Below are positions 54,025 through 64,000 of a stretch of 64,000 nt of DNA, one piece after another. Under the pieces are notes generated by a model, which saw only the letters and a program-made list of their open reading frames with translations, searched no databases and was not told where the DNA came from. The stretch spans positions 3,482,188-3,546,187 of the forward strand of contig NC_090611.1 in NCBI RefSeq assembly GCF_004359215.1, given 5' to 3'. Position numbers and translations under genes: made by a program. This DNA is from Bremia lactucae. Lineage: Eukaryota > Oomycota > Peronosporomycetes > Peronosporales > Peronosporaceae. Every line of letters starts with the position of its first letter. Position 1 is the first letter of the stretch.

Positions 54025-54396
54025 GGAAGGTATTAAGCAACAAGACAAGACTAAGAAATATTTCTCTTAGGGAAAAAGTAAGGCTGTATTTAATATATAT
54101 ATATATATAATTTCATACGTACTAACATCTTCGACATTAATACATTAATTTAAACTACGTATACTGACTCATTGCTAATCCGCGGGTCAAGCAACGCGTG
54201 GTGAAGTTGATTTGAAGACCTCAATCACCCGATAAACAGAACCATTACATTCCTGCAACAACATTATTGTAAAGATATTAATTTCTTTTTCTTAATCATC
54301 CCTCTTCTAAGTAATAATAGTTATGTAATGAGCTAGGGCTCCACAAACAATATTTGTACCTTTAATCAAATTAGTTTCAAGCTTACAAAAATCAAA
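54025..54396. repeat. LTR remnant and dinucleotide repeat
   Basis: Contains AAGGCTGTATTTAATATATA followed by an (AT)n run at about 54092-54110. This resembles the AAACTGTATTTAATAT part of the A-type LTRs. No coding sequence. Confidence 0.4.
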
Positions 54397-55158
54397 TTAA
54401 TTTTGCTGTTTTAATTTCTGTAAGATCAATCGACGCTGGAGGCAGAGGTATTCCTTTGCTTCCCGTGTCAATCCAACGTCACTCTGCGTCATTATATCCA
54501 ACTCCAGTCGGCGCTCCATGACTCGGACCATATCTTTTGTCATAGGTCGATCTCGCGGAAAATCTGTATACAATTCTCCCCTTGGCGACAAATGAGACTC
54601 TTCCAGCCCAAGTCTTGGTTTTACGCGTCGATCTTGACCCTTGTCGTTATCTTCTACGGTCCTTACTCGCGAATTACACACAAGAGGCACTGGCGCAATA
54701 AAACTTTCGTCTTGTTGATTCACAAACGTGTCTTCCTCATGCATGGTGGTGGCAAATTGGTGCATAAGCTGAGGCTTTAATGTCTTCCACCACATCGCGT
54801 GATTAACAAGCAGCCACGCCACAGCTACGTGCTCAAATGGTCTTTTTGTAGTCGCATGAAAGGTTTTAATTGCCCACTCAAACGCTTGACGTATCGCATC
54901 GTTCGAATGATTGGCCTTTTTGTATTTCTGGCTAAAAAGGGTCACGAAGGCCACCATGGCGGGACGCAGAGACTTCCATTGGCTCTCCAATTCTTCTATC
55001 GTCCGTTGTTTGTCAGTTGGAGGCACGCTAGCTACATACGTAGACGCCACTTGCTCCCAGAACAAGTTGTTGCAGTGTTCCATGGACGGATTGGACGCCA
55101 CTGCGATCCATGCGCGCGTAAGATTCATCAAGTCGACGCTCGCGAGCTTTGGCAGCAT
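54397..55158 (-). CDS. NAM/trihelix-like DNA-binding domain protein
   Basis: 253 aa, single exon. Residues about 8-100 match the Myb/SANT-trihelix domain seen in plant NAM-associated and PIF/Harbinger ORF1 proteins: LTRAWIAVASNPS, NNLFWEQVASTYV, then EELESQWKSLRPAMVAF with the three spaced Trp residues, and QAFEWAIKTFHATTKRPF. The C-terminus is charged (VRVMERRLELDIMTQSDVGL then TREAKEYLCLQRRLILQKLK) and helical, as in NAM-associated C-terminal regions. No transposase neighbour is visible, so it may be a host regulator derived from a transposon or a lone Harbinger accessory gene. It stands between an LTR on one side and CCT5 on the other, in the same orientation as CCT5. Confidence 0.7.
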   Translation of the reverse strand: MLPKLASVDLMNLTRAWIAVASNPSMEHCNNLFWEQVASTYVASVPPTDKQRTIEELESQWKSLRPAMVAFVTLFSQKYKKANHSNDAIRQAFEWAIKTFHATTKRPFEHVAVAWLLVNHAMWWKTLKPQLMHQFATTMHEEDTFVNQQDESFIAPVPLVCNSRVRTVEDNDKGQDRRVKPRLGLEESHLSPRGELYTDFPRDRPMTKDMVRVMERRLELDIMTQSDVGLTREAKEYLCLQRRLILQKLKQQN

Positions 55159-55582
55159 TGTGCACTGCAGACAAAGAATTAAAAGTATGGCCTATCAGCA
55201 AGATTGCAATAATATTCGGTTGCTGTCCGTCATGGAAACAGAAAGTATGAATGATGCTCACGCCGCATGCGGTAGTGCGGGATTGCAGATGGCACAATAC
55301 TTTTTGATAGAAATACAATATTTTTCGATCCATTTTAGACGGTCTTTTTGGGCATCACAAAAGTGTTACGATAAATAGCCTTGTAGCAACGAAACTTGTC
55401 GAATAGCATATGCGAAGTGCAAATTATACCCTTTCGTGGTTTAACACAGCGAATTAGTGAATGAATTCTTACAAATTTGTAAGAATGGAACAAACAAAAT
55501 TAGACAATGAAACCTAAACTTCTTCATTTAGTAATACCACCACCACAGCAGCGGCCGTAGCTTTCCAAGTGCCACAAAAAGC
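55159..55582. other. intergenic region between NAM-like gene and CCT5
   Basis: 424 bp, A/T-rich, with ACAAATTTGTAAGAAT near 55470. It must hold the promoter of the NAM-like gene and the 3' end of CCT5; no specific sites were identified. Confidence 0.4.
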
Positions 55583-57193
55583 TTACGCATACGAGCCTTC
55601 AATAATGACATCATCAATCTTTAGAATCATGCGCACAACTTGGGTTGCTAATTGCAATTGTTGCTGCTTTCCAATGAGTGTCTCAAACACCTGTTGGTCC
55701 TTCATATCATTCGTGCCCGAGGAATTACAGTCAATGCCAAGACGTGGATTCTGTTCAGCAATCTGCTGTGCACGGACAGCCGACAAGGAGTCAATTGGAC
55801 TCAAGCCACTGTTCTCAGCCAACGCCATCGGAACGTCTTCAAGTGCATCAGCAAATCCACGAATCGCATACTGCTCAATTCCGGCAATCTTGTCAGCATA
55901 CTCGCGCACGGCAATGCCACACGCAATCTCGGCAGCACCACCTCCGTACACAATCCGATTGTTTTTAATCAAGTTGCGCGTGACACACATGGCGTCGTGG
56001 AGGGAGCGTTTAGCTTCTTCGACAATCATCTTGTTGCCCCCACGAACGAGCACAGTAATCGCGTCCGAGCTCGCACAGTCTTCAATCACCAACATCCGCT
56101 CTTTGGTCGTTCCAAAGGCGACTTCACGCACGGTACCCGCTCGTCCAAGCTTCTCGGGAGTAAGCTCCGAGAACCGCGGCACAATCCGTCCTCCTGTAGC
56201 AATGGCAATGAGCTCCAACTCGACGCCACCCACCCAACGCACAGCAGGGAGCTGGTTCTGCAAGAGCAAGTGATTGGCTTCGTCATCAAAACCCCATTGA
56301 CAAATGACTAAATTCGCGCCACTGTCCTTGACTTGCTGAATCATGGTTGTAAAGTACGCTTGTTCCTGTTCATAGAGCTGCTCGTAGGCTTCGACACTCG
56401 TAATATCGAGTTTATGCTTCGTTTTGGGCTTGGGTGGCTCAAAGGGACACGTCAAGATGCACATTTTTGCATCGTGTACTTCCTTGGGCATCTGTGGATG
56501 GGAAAAATCCTTGTCAATGACAATGCCATTGATCAACGCCGTTTCACTAAGTGTGCCACCACATTTGCCTTCGACTTTAATTAAATCAAAGTTCACGTCG
56601 CGTGTGTCAAAGTTGGCAACTTTAAGCACGGCATTGACAGCAATTTGGGCCATCTGAAGCTTGTACTTGTTGACAATCTTGGACGATAACGTCGTCATGG
56701 CTGTTTCCACGAGAGGTGTCGCATCTTCTTTCGTGAAGTGAATCACGTCGCCAATGGCTTCTAAATGCTTGCAAGCAATCTCACACGCTTCTTCAAAGCC
56801 ATCCGCAATACGCATGGGGTGCAGTCCATGCACCAAGAGCTTCTCGGCTTGCTCCAGCAACGCCCCTGCTAGCACCACGACTCCTGTGGTGCCGTCGCCA
56901 ATCTCATCGTCTTGCGACTTGCTGAGTTCTACGAGCAAGTGAGCCACGCGGTGTTCCACGTGCATTTGCTCGAGGATCGTCGCGCCATCGTTTGAGATCG
57001 TTACGTCGCCGTCTTGGCTCACCATCATCTTGTCCATACCGCGCGGCCCGAGCGACGTTCGCAAAAGACTTGATACCGTACGCGCGGCGAGAATATTGCT
57101 TTTGATCGCATCGACGCCCTTGATACGCTCTTTCTGCTGCTGATCACGTACAATGATGAAAGGGCGACCGTATTCGTCAAAGACCATCGACAT
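55583..57193 (-). CDS. CCT5: T-complex chaperonin subunit epsilon (CCT5)
   Basis: 536 aa, intronless, full length for the family. Group II chaperonin signatures are present: [11 protein letters not shown] (about 47-57), [11 protein letters not shown] (64-74), [16 protein letters not shown] (95-110, nucleotide binding) and [11 protein letters not shown] (about 410-420). The N-terminus ([14 protein letters not shown]) is characteristic of the epsilon subunit. CCT is the cytosolic hetero-oligomeric double ring that folds actin, tubulin and other substrates. ATP hydrolysis residues appear intact. It is more G+C-rich than the flanking transposon sequence, as expected for a conserved housekeeping gene. 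Confidence 0.97.
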   Translation of the reverse strand: MSMVFDEYGRPFIIVRDQQQKERIKGVDAIKSNILAARTVSSLLRTSLGPRGMDKMMVSQDGDVTISNDGATILEQMHVEHRVAHLLVELSKSQDDEIGDGTTGVVVLAGALLEQAEKLLVHGLHPMRIADGFEEACEIACKHLEAIGDVIHFTKEDATPLVETAMTTLSSKIVNKYKLQMAQIAVNAVLKVANFDTRDVNFDLIKVEGKCGGTLSETALINGIVIDKDFSHPQMPKEVHDAKMCILTCPFEPPKPKTKHKLDITSVEAYEQLYEQEQAYFTTMIQQVKDSGANLVICQWGFDDEANHLLLQNQLPAVRWVGGVELELIAIATGGRIVPRFSELTPEKLGRAGTVREVAFGTTKERMLVIEDCASSDAITVLVRGGNKMIVEEAKRSLHDAMCVTRNLIKNNRIVYGGGAAEIACGIAVREYADKIAGIEQYAIRGFADALEDVPMALAENSGLSPIDSLSAVRAQQIAEQNPRLGIDCNSSGTNDMKDQQVFETLIGKQQQLQLATQVVRMILKIDDVIIEGSYA

Positions 57194-57234
57194 TATGGCA
57201 CGGAGGAAGGAGCGAAGGAAGAGAGGGCGATCAC

Positions 57235-57300
57235 GTGATTCCCTTGACGAATGAAATCCTTGTGTCCGCCACTCAATGTGAAGTCTTTATTTGATTGGAC
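57235..57300 (-). promoter_or_regulatory. candidate CCT5 core promoter
   Basis: On the minus strand a CCAAT box (reverse complement of GATTGG at 57293-57298) lies about 100 bp before the ATG, and TTTCATTCGTC about 50 bp before it resembles the oomycete initiator YCAYTYY. Confidence 0.35.
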
Positions 57301-59994
57301 AAAACGAAACAATTTGTGTACGAGAGAATTTAAATAAAAAGCTAGAAATATTAGGAATTCGTTTAGTATTTCAATTTGTTTTAGTAGGAACACCGCGGAT
57401 CAGCCTATTTTAATTCCCCTCTTAGAGGACTGCGACTAAACAGATAAACTTAAGCTTTTACTCTCAACAATCTGCGTCACTGTCCTAATAGTATTCTCTT
57501 TGCGATTTCCTCGAGAAGAAATGAAATTCGTCTACGACATCAACACCCTTTTTAAGGGAATGAATAAGGAATCCAAACGTCCACGCCATGGCTCGTGCTC
57601 CAACGGCAGACGTTCTTGAGACAGCAGATCGTCATAGGTGACTAATTTTGTGACCGCATGATCTAGACGAGGCCAACACTAAGTGTGGACGAAGCCGGTG
57701 GCCAAAGACTGGCCAGCTGTTTTATTGGAACTGTGATTACGATGCCTGATGGTCTCGCGGCGTGCGATATCCTTAACGAGAGGCAGGATAACCCACAGAT
57801 GATACCGCAGAAATGATGCGTCTACATGGTCAAGCACGTGGAGCCTCAGTCTCTTCAATGGAGCCATTTCGATCATTTTATTTCCAGGATAGCGGTGCAC
57901 AATATATCTAAAAGGCTCTTCTTAGCCGACACTTGAGCAGTCAATGGGCTCTACAACAAGGCGGATATTTGTCTCGATCAGAAACTTCGCTATGACTTCG
58001 CGAATTTAAATACCAAAAAACAAATTGAAATTAGAGTATCGTACATAGCATCAGGCTCTTTATAGCCTGCACACTAGTGTCTCTGTTGCCCATGCAATCA
58101 CGGATCTAAGCCAAACCATTAGCGATGATTCGCCACTCCCCATACCTATAAGCGAGAAGCTTCGTTCGACGTAAGCTGGCCCTGAACGCAGCATTCTAAA
58201 TGCCAACGGCGTAAGCGCAATGTTGCCTAAAGGGCACCTCATACTCCGAAACGAGATGTACCCGCCACTTCACTATATAGTATTATTGGCCCTTGTGACG
58301 ACGTCAATTTAGAAGTTTTTCCACGTGAAATTGATGCTCCCCTGCTTATTGAGCAACGCATGATAGGGCCGACATATTGGCAGCTCATGTTACCATAGGG
58401 CACGAGGTCGACGTCTCCGTGAGACTCTTGCCGGAAGTCAGAGTACACTTGACAAGTTCCAAGCCCGTCTCCTGACGATGAGGCATCAGCAATATCGCTA
58501 AGAGATTCAGGAGACCCGGGCACCAGATCTCTATCGAGTGGCTGACACATGCATTACCTAACAATTACTATGATCTAACCTATACTAATAAATAGGCTAC
58601 TCAGTGTGTACTATACCACACTAACGGTTAACACGGGAAATGAAATCTCGTCGTGATGTGACCCGGCCACAAATGCCATGGTTTAATTTCGATTTTGTTT
58701 TGAAAATGAAGAGCGTCTATATTCTGCAATCTTGTACGCATGTTAGCTATTATGAATAATTTCGTGCTATTTAAAGCGACTTAGCTTGTGCAGACGCCAT
58801 TGCGTTGCTTAATAGTCTTAATTTGCGACGACAAAAATTTAGGGAGTTTGAAACAGTCCTTGCGATGTGAGGTGGAAGCTATCTCTTCAGCAGATGCTCA
58901 TATGCCTAGAATAGATATACATTCCTTTACTTAGGATTAGCCTAAATGAAATGCAGCCTCAGCCGCACTCGAGGACGCCGCGAGTAGCACAGAATGATAG
59001 GGGCACACACGGCATTGTAATTATAGAATCTGCTAAAAAATTAAGATCTCTATGTCACATAGACTTGGCCCATTTGATACGGAGATTAGTAACTATAACA
59101 CGTTTTACGTGCTCTAGTTGACTACCTGGCTGTATATGATAAGCTGTCAGAACTTTTCGCTTCCTCCTTGAATGTCTTCAAGCTTATCTAAGAAAAATTA
59201 TAGTAAGTGAATTTAATATTGATCATAGCATAACACGATAAATTGATTTTTTTAGTATCTTGAAGGATGATTTTGGACGAAAAGATTTTCCAAGTATGAA
59301 TGTTGCACCTTTACTTTCTCAAAAATGCTATAACTTGTTCTGACCCATTCGACGGCGAAGGAATCATAAAATTTTGCGAAACTTAAAACACGCAACGAAG
59401 TTGAGGTTTCATATCCAGCAAAAAAAATAAAGTTCGACTACAAGAAGTGTCAACGTTATTGCGTTCCCATGTAAGCATTTCATTTACGTGTCGGTGTTGT
59501 ACAGAGACATACTTGCATATTAGCGTAATACGCCGTTGGAAATTGCAACAAGATAGCGTAAGGCTGCTTCCAAGTTATAACGATATTGCATTTGAAAAGC
59601 GATTGGAAAATGATCTTGTTGCTTTAATATTTATAATTCTGCTACTAAGAAGGTTAGCGATACTGTCGCTCTATTGGCCTGTACCCCTTGCGCTTCCCGC
59701 TGGGCAGTGTGAATTTCTTAAGTCAGCGAAGGCTTAAGGCAACTATGGCTTAGTTTTGAAGATAAACAGTATCGTGAGATTTGACGTAACAATACTATGC
59801 TTGTTAAATACACATTGTGAGTTAAATTCTCTTTTTCTTTTTGCTATTGCAGGTAAGATCACTAAAAACACTTTAATTTATGGGTGATACGCGTGTCAGC
59901 CATAGATCTCGACCTCGCAGCCGGAATACATAGTAAGGTAATTTGGGTAAGGGATTTTTTAATAAAATTATACACAAACTGAGTTGCTTTTCAA
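57301..59994. other. gene-poor region with unrecognised remnants
   Basis: No confident gene. The minus strand has short open pieces at 57679-57900 and 58239-58550 (SPESLSDIADASSSGDGL) of unknown origin. Plus-strand frames such as 59447-59737 lack domain similarity. Mostly A/T-rich sequence. Confidence 0.5.
58060..58260 (-). pseudogene. possible hAT transposase C-terminal remnant
   Basis: The minus strand reads LTPLAFRMLRSGPAYVERSF then SLIGMGSG. It is reminiscent of the hAT dimerisation motif (LA.R.L..P.S....ERSFS..G). Only about 30 codons fit, and the surrounding frame is broken. Confidence 0.25.
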
Positions 59995-60235
59995 GGCTTG
60001 CGCTGTGATTTGTGAGAGTGCTAATCCTAATTAAGGTAAATACTTTTAATAAATTAGTTGCCACTTTATTCTAAGAGTCGCTGAGTCCCTTGAACAAGTA
60101 CAGACTGAGCTCTACGAGGTAGTTCGACTCTTTGATTTAGAAGTTACAAGCTCTACACAATTAGGTGACTTTCTAGTCAATAAATCTTCCTCTGACTTAA
60201 GAAGCGAGGTAGCTCCTTACATATCGCAACCCATC
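59995..60235 (+). repeat. degenerate LTR remnant (62342 family)
   Basis: Shares AAGGCTTGCG, AGTTGCCACTT, GAGTCCCTTGAAC, CTTCCTCTGACTT and AGCGAGGTAGCTCCTT in order with 62790-63016, at clearly lower identity. This is an old solo fragment. Confidence 0.65.
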
Positions 60236-60520
60236 TTCATTATTCTTTTCAATTAGTCTATATAATTCGTAAGAATGTTCAGAGCAGGTTAAAACCTACC
60301 GCGTTCGCTTCAATAAACGTAGATGGTTCTCTCGCGCTGTTTGACTTCAAGCGGCAGTTAAGTTTACTCATTCATAAGATAAGCTCAAAAATGAGGTGCT
60401 TTAACTGCTGTCGGCATGGTGGCCAGTCAGCGCTTAGGATTTTGACACTCCTTCAGTGCTATGTATGACTCACTCACTACATATACATAACCTGTATTAT
60501 CTCAACCTGATTAATTGCTT

Positions 60521-60660
60521 TGTGGCATCTGTCTTTGGATGATCAGAAGTTGACATAGTCAGCCGTGTTCCGATCTCTCGGAACACTGATTGCCAAAACT
60601 CCGCCGTAAACCGTGGATCTCTATCCGAGACTAGTTCACGGGGTAACCCGTGGAGTTTGA
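60521..60660 (-). pseudogene. 140-bp Gypsy integrase fragment
   Basis: Matches the integrase core of element A at 4850-4980 and 7650-7780 (CGGAACACTGATTGCCAAAA, CGCCGTAAACCGTGGATCTC). Both ends are abrupt. Confidence 0.75.
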
Positions 60661-61340
60661 ATGTGCCAGTTTATCTGGGATAGAGCCTTAAACAGAGATA
60701 GAAATAGTTTAATTAGTCACTTGACGCGATATTCCATTCATCAAAATACAGCATTCGTGTGTTTAAATAAATTTGCGAATTTGCGATTCAAAAATACTCT
60801 TATCCTTATATTACTTTTAAGTTCCGCAAGCTCGCATGTTACCCCCGGAAGATTGATGACAGGACGGTGGAGGCGCGATGATGCTCAGCAATCTGCGTGC
60901 GTCGGCGACGGCATAGCATTCGTGAGTTGAAAATGTATGTTCAATTTGTGAGAGCTGAAATTGGTTTACAGAAGTGGTAAAGATTATTACGGAATACTTT
61001 AACGGAAAAGTGGTTTCTTAATTGTTTGTCGATACTATAGAACATTTAAAATACTTGACCACAAAAAATAAATTAAATTATTTTCATGCTAATATATTGT
61101 CAAATCGTAATCTCGCAATATATGGGGGCTCATAGTCAAATTACTAATGATGTCTAGACAAATGAATTTGGCAAAAAATCTATTGTAGTTTTGTTGCCAT
61201 GGAGCGACATTTGGAGGAGCTCGAAATGGTACTGGCAACATTGCGCTCTTTACCGACATAATCACTTACGTTAGGACATGGTAATATCCGTATGAATTTG
61301 ACCGTGACTCGGATGCTAATAAGAGTCATTCTATGTAGCG
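60661..61340. other. A/T-rich region without recognised gene
   Basis: Short open frame 60661-60930 has no recognisable domain. No transposon sequence recognised until the gag remnant at 61345. Confidence 0.45.
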
Positions 61341-61344
61341 GATA

Positions 61345-61860
61345 CTTTTCGCTAGTACTTATACTGGGTAACTTCTATTTTTAAGTTTTTGGGTCGACGC
61401 GCATGCGTCGGCCCGGCAGCAGCAGGTGAATGCTGCTCGATATTCGCGTACACTGACGTGGCTGCATCAGCCGAGACCTTTCGGATGGACCCGCCAAGTT
61501 CGATGGAAAATGCAGCGCTCACAATTGTCAGCTGGCTGATAGCTGTGGAGCAATACGGTGTGGGGATGCTCATCGAGGACGACACTTCTGTTGCAACACT
61601 ATGAATTGTTGAGAGCTTTGCTGCTGAAGCAAGGCTACCTTTTCCCAAGACGCATCAAGTTCACTTTGAGTAAAATGTGGCGATAGCCTCATTCTCATAG
61701 AAGTTTTGAAGAGATTAAAAAATCGGCTGGCCTGCCTTCGGTCGAACGCATCCGTTCGACAGTTTTTCATTAGAGGTCACTCCAGTGAGCGCGTCTTTCT
61801 CGCGTAGCTTGATAGTTTCTACCTGTGGCTTGACCCCCCTACATCTTGATTCAATTTGTA
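61345..61860 (-). pseudogene. Gypsy gag remnant (A family)
   Basis: 61570-61770 reads SPHFTQSELDASWEKVALLQ and 61352-61648 ends THARRPKNLKIEVTQYKY. These match the gag at 11153-11400 (KFIQHELDEAKEKVALLNQ, HTRRRKPQRLTFLSI). Confidence 0.65.
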
Positions 61861-61914
61861 AATAGCGGATCGAATAAATTTGGTCGTTGGATTGTCCATG
61901 AAGTTCTAAAAGGT

Positions 61915-62100
61915 GTAACGGGGCACCTTTCGCTGGTACGGCTTGTAACGGGCTACAGTTGCCCTACCGTTACACAGTCCCCGTCAAGCTTACTTGGCGT
62001 ACTTAAAGGGATGGTCAACTACTTCAATAAAGTAATTAGACCCACCACTGCGATGTGATTAACATTGTGACCCACCCTTGCGTATGTGATGCACATAGGT
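61915..62100 (-). repeat. LTR fragment
   Basis: AGGTGTAACGGGGCACCTTT starts as the inner edge of an A/B-type LTR next to the gag remnant, then degenerates. It contains TTGTAACGGGCTACAGTTGC and CGTTACACAGTCCCC. Confidence 0.5.
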
Positions 62101-62341
62101 GCATTCGCGTCAGGAGGGATGACGGCTAGCGTCATCCGTTACGCGAGGTATCGATAATGATACAATCGCAATATTAATGTTAGTGTTGTCTACAGAGATG
62201 ACATTTTGTAATTGGTTGAAATAGGTATTTATATCTAATGCAATTAAATATATATCAGTCTGATAACTACTTTCTACTTGATAAGTGCGCACGGGGAGTC
62301 GGATGACCGCACCCGTGACGACACTTTACTAGAGTACTTAG

Positions 62342-63022
62342 TGCCATGGGTGAGGTTAGTAAGGCGCCCATCACAACTACCTCACAGCACACGAGAGTAG
62401 ACGGTCTAACCGCTTCCTCGCTGTGCTAGGGTGTGTGCCTAAATAGAGCGTGGTCGCATTAAGACGTGCCCGCCTACACTGCTTCAGTTCCAGCTAGCGA
62501 ACATGATAGTAGTGTAGGCAAGATTTTACGTGGAATGTAATGGTCACATATCGGTTGGAGAACCGTTGTTGTGATACAATTACTTTATGGGTAAAATGCC
62601 CTTTTATCTAATTTTAAAATAGTTAGCTACTTAAATCCCATTTATTATGGGTAACAAATCTGGTTGCCGCCAGATTTGTATCTGGCGGCCAAAATCTATA
62701 TTTAATTAGCTAGGGTAAGGTTTTTAAAGTTACATATTTTTTATTAAAATGCGGTTCCCCTTTTGATCTTGAAGCGTTAAGTGCCTTCCTAAGGCTTGCG
62801 GATTGATATGTAAGAGATAGAAGCCTCTCTAAGGTATATCCTCTTGGGCACTAGTTGCCACTTGGTTCTGCGAACCCTTGAATCCCTTGAACTAGGTTTC
62901 CTTAAGCTTTAATAGCTTGTACGACTCCCTGAGTTATTAAACCCATTAGTTCAATAGAACTAAGTGACTCTCTGGGTCTGAAAGTCTTCCTCTGACTTTA
63001 GGAGCGAGGTAGCTCCTCTGCA
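62342..63022 (+). repeat. 5' LTR of plus-strand Gypsy element F
   Basis: TGCCATGGGTGAGG to AGCTCCTCTGCA, about 681 bp, followed by two bases and a primer-binding site. The shorter relative is 53578-54024. Confidence 0.75.
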
Positions 63023-63024
63023 CC

Positions 63025-63033
63025 TGGTAGTAC
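63025..63033 (+). other. primer-binding site of element F
   Basis: TGGTAGTAC two bases after the LTR end, one base different from TGGTAGCAC of elements A and B. Confidence 0.65.
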
Positions 63034-63082
63034 TAGTGGATAATCTACGCCTGAGTCTTTGCAAGACTAAACCCGCACGAAA

Positions 63083-64000
63083 ATGGAAGAGGTTCCAGAA
63101 TTGTCAGAAGCGCAACGCGCCGCTGATGACAAGCTCAAAACCCTATTTAGGCTTGAGCACGTGGAATTGATTATTTCCCAGGGACCAGAGGTCCTACATG
63201 CAAGGCTTGAAGCCTTCATGCGGTACGAAACCTCCCTGATCGGTCAGGTACAGGACCACTTAGCGGCATCTATGCCAACTCGGTACATCCCTGTACCTGA
63301 CTCAGAGCCGAGGTCTCGCCCTCTAACTGTAAATATGAAGACATTTGAGGGAAAAGAGGGAGAAAATCTCTCTTTTTGAATGAAGCAGACGGAAATGTCC
63401 ATTGATTCCACCTTGTTGTTAACATAACGGCAAAGGGTGGCTATGGTCATTTCCAAACTTGGAGGTAGAGCCATGGAGTGGGCACTATCGTGAAGCACGT
63501 CCATAAACGACGTTTTTTCCTCATGGGATTCGCTGAAACAGCAAATGACCAGCATGTTTGCAGCGCTTGATCAGGCTTTTCGCATGCGAGCACGGCCCCT
63601 AGCGACTCGATAGGGTAAAAGAACCCTAGGGGATTTTGTCCAGAAGTTGAGAACTCTCATTGCATCTATGCACCAAGACCCGGTGAAAGAAGCAATTGTC
63701 GTAACCATTTTATTGGGGGGGTCTCAATGAGGGCGAAGCCTGGACGGAATTATTCCGATCTCATCCGGCTACGTTCGAAGAGGCAGTTGCCATAGCGCTA
63801 CGCGCCGAGTTTGACTTTAAGTCTGCTCGCGTTAGCACGCCTGTTTACCGAACAAGCTGTTCGAGCACATCAGTTCCGTCTAATAGAGCGGAACCTATGG
63901 ATTTAAGCCTCGTTGAGGAAGGAGAAGAGGCTCTTCAAGCTGTGGAACAGCATAAGACCATCCGTAGATGTTATATGTGCGGAAGCACGAAACATTTACG
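63083..64000 (+). pseudogene. Gypsy F gag (runs off the window)
   Basis: Starts 50 bp after the primer-binding site: [20 protein letters not shown], then [20 protein letters not shown], a predicted helical gag N-terminus. The frame breaks at 63379 and shifts again near the G run 63715-63721. The gag core continues with GEAWTELFRSHPATFEEAVA, then AEPMDLSLVEEGEE, and the zinc knuckle opening CYMCGSTKHL at the window edge. It is the inverted counterpart of 1500-1944. Confidence 0.75.

Noticed and set aside
59447..59737. Plus-strand 96-codon ORF with hydrophobic end
   Set aside because: It could suggest a small membrane protein, but there is no family match and it lies in decayed repeat DNA.

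Overview
The window looks like an oomycete nuclear genome, most likely a Phytophthora or downy-mildew relative (Peronosporales). The evidence is compact genes with very short introns (65-71 bp in most, 85 bp in one), a broken secreted effector gene with an RXLR-like motif plus DDEER, a SKN1/KRE6-type beta-glucan protein, and dense nests of Ty3/Gypsy and Ty1/Copia elements. No bacterial operon, rRNA gene or CRISPR array was seen. The species is not determined.

Layout. 1-17111: nested minus-strand Gypsy elements, a 314-bp LTR palindrome, the first copy of a terminal-inverted-repeat (TIR) element, and a 5'-truncated plus-strand Copia element whose 3' LTR ends 87 bp before a host start codon. 17112-28060: host gene island with a mitochondrial-type ABC half-transporter (+), a SKN1/KRE6-like glucan protein (-), an EXO1-like 5' nuclease with six exons (+, divergent from the previous gene), an unknown basic protein (-), and the broken effector gene (+). 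28087-54024: a second large transposon block. It holds a decayed plus-strand Gypsy copy with both LTRs recognisable, fragments of at least three further Gypsy lineages, a 3.1-kb tandem repeat carrying two more copies of the TIR element, and a tRNA-like SINE head. 54397-57193: two intact host-type genes on the minus strand, a NAM/trihelix-like DNA-binding protein and CCT5 (chaperonin epsilon). 57194-64000: gene-poor sequence with LTR, gag and integrase remnants, and at the right edge the 5' LTR, primer-binding site and gag of a plus-strand Gypsy element. The opening 1.9 kb of the window is an inverted copy of the same family.

The most unusual signal is architectural. At five independent Gypsy 3' ends (left edges of minus-strand elements near 2375, 34546, 45989 and 48511, and the right edge of the plus-strand element near 33684) an ORF starts 60-140 bp inside the polypurine tract and runs antisense to pol. 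In one family the start of this ORF is separated from the LTR by an 18-bp palindrome. Antisense ORFs downstream of pol are known in some plant Ty3 lineages; I know of no description in oomycetes.

The host genes are housekeeping genes plus one effector and do not form a pathway. Exon boundaries were chosen by hand from splice signals, reading phase and family motifs. Retrotransposon coordinates are approximate unless a terminal dinucleotide, primer-binding site or polypurine tract fixes them.
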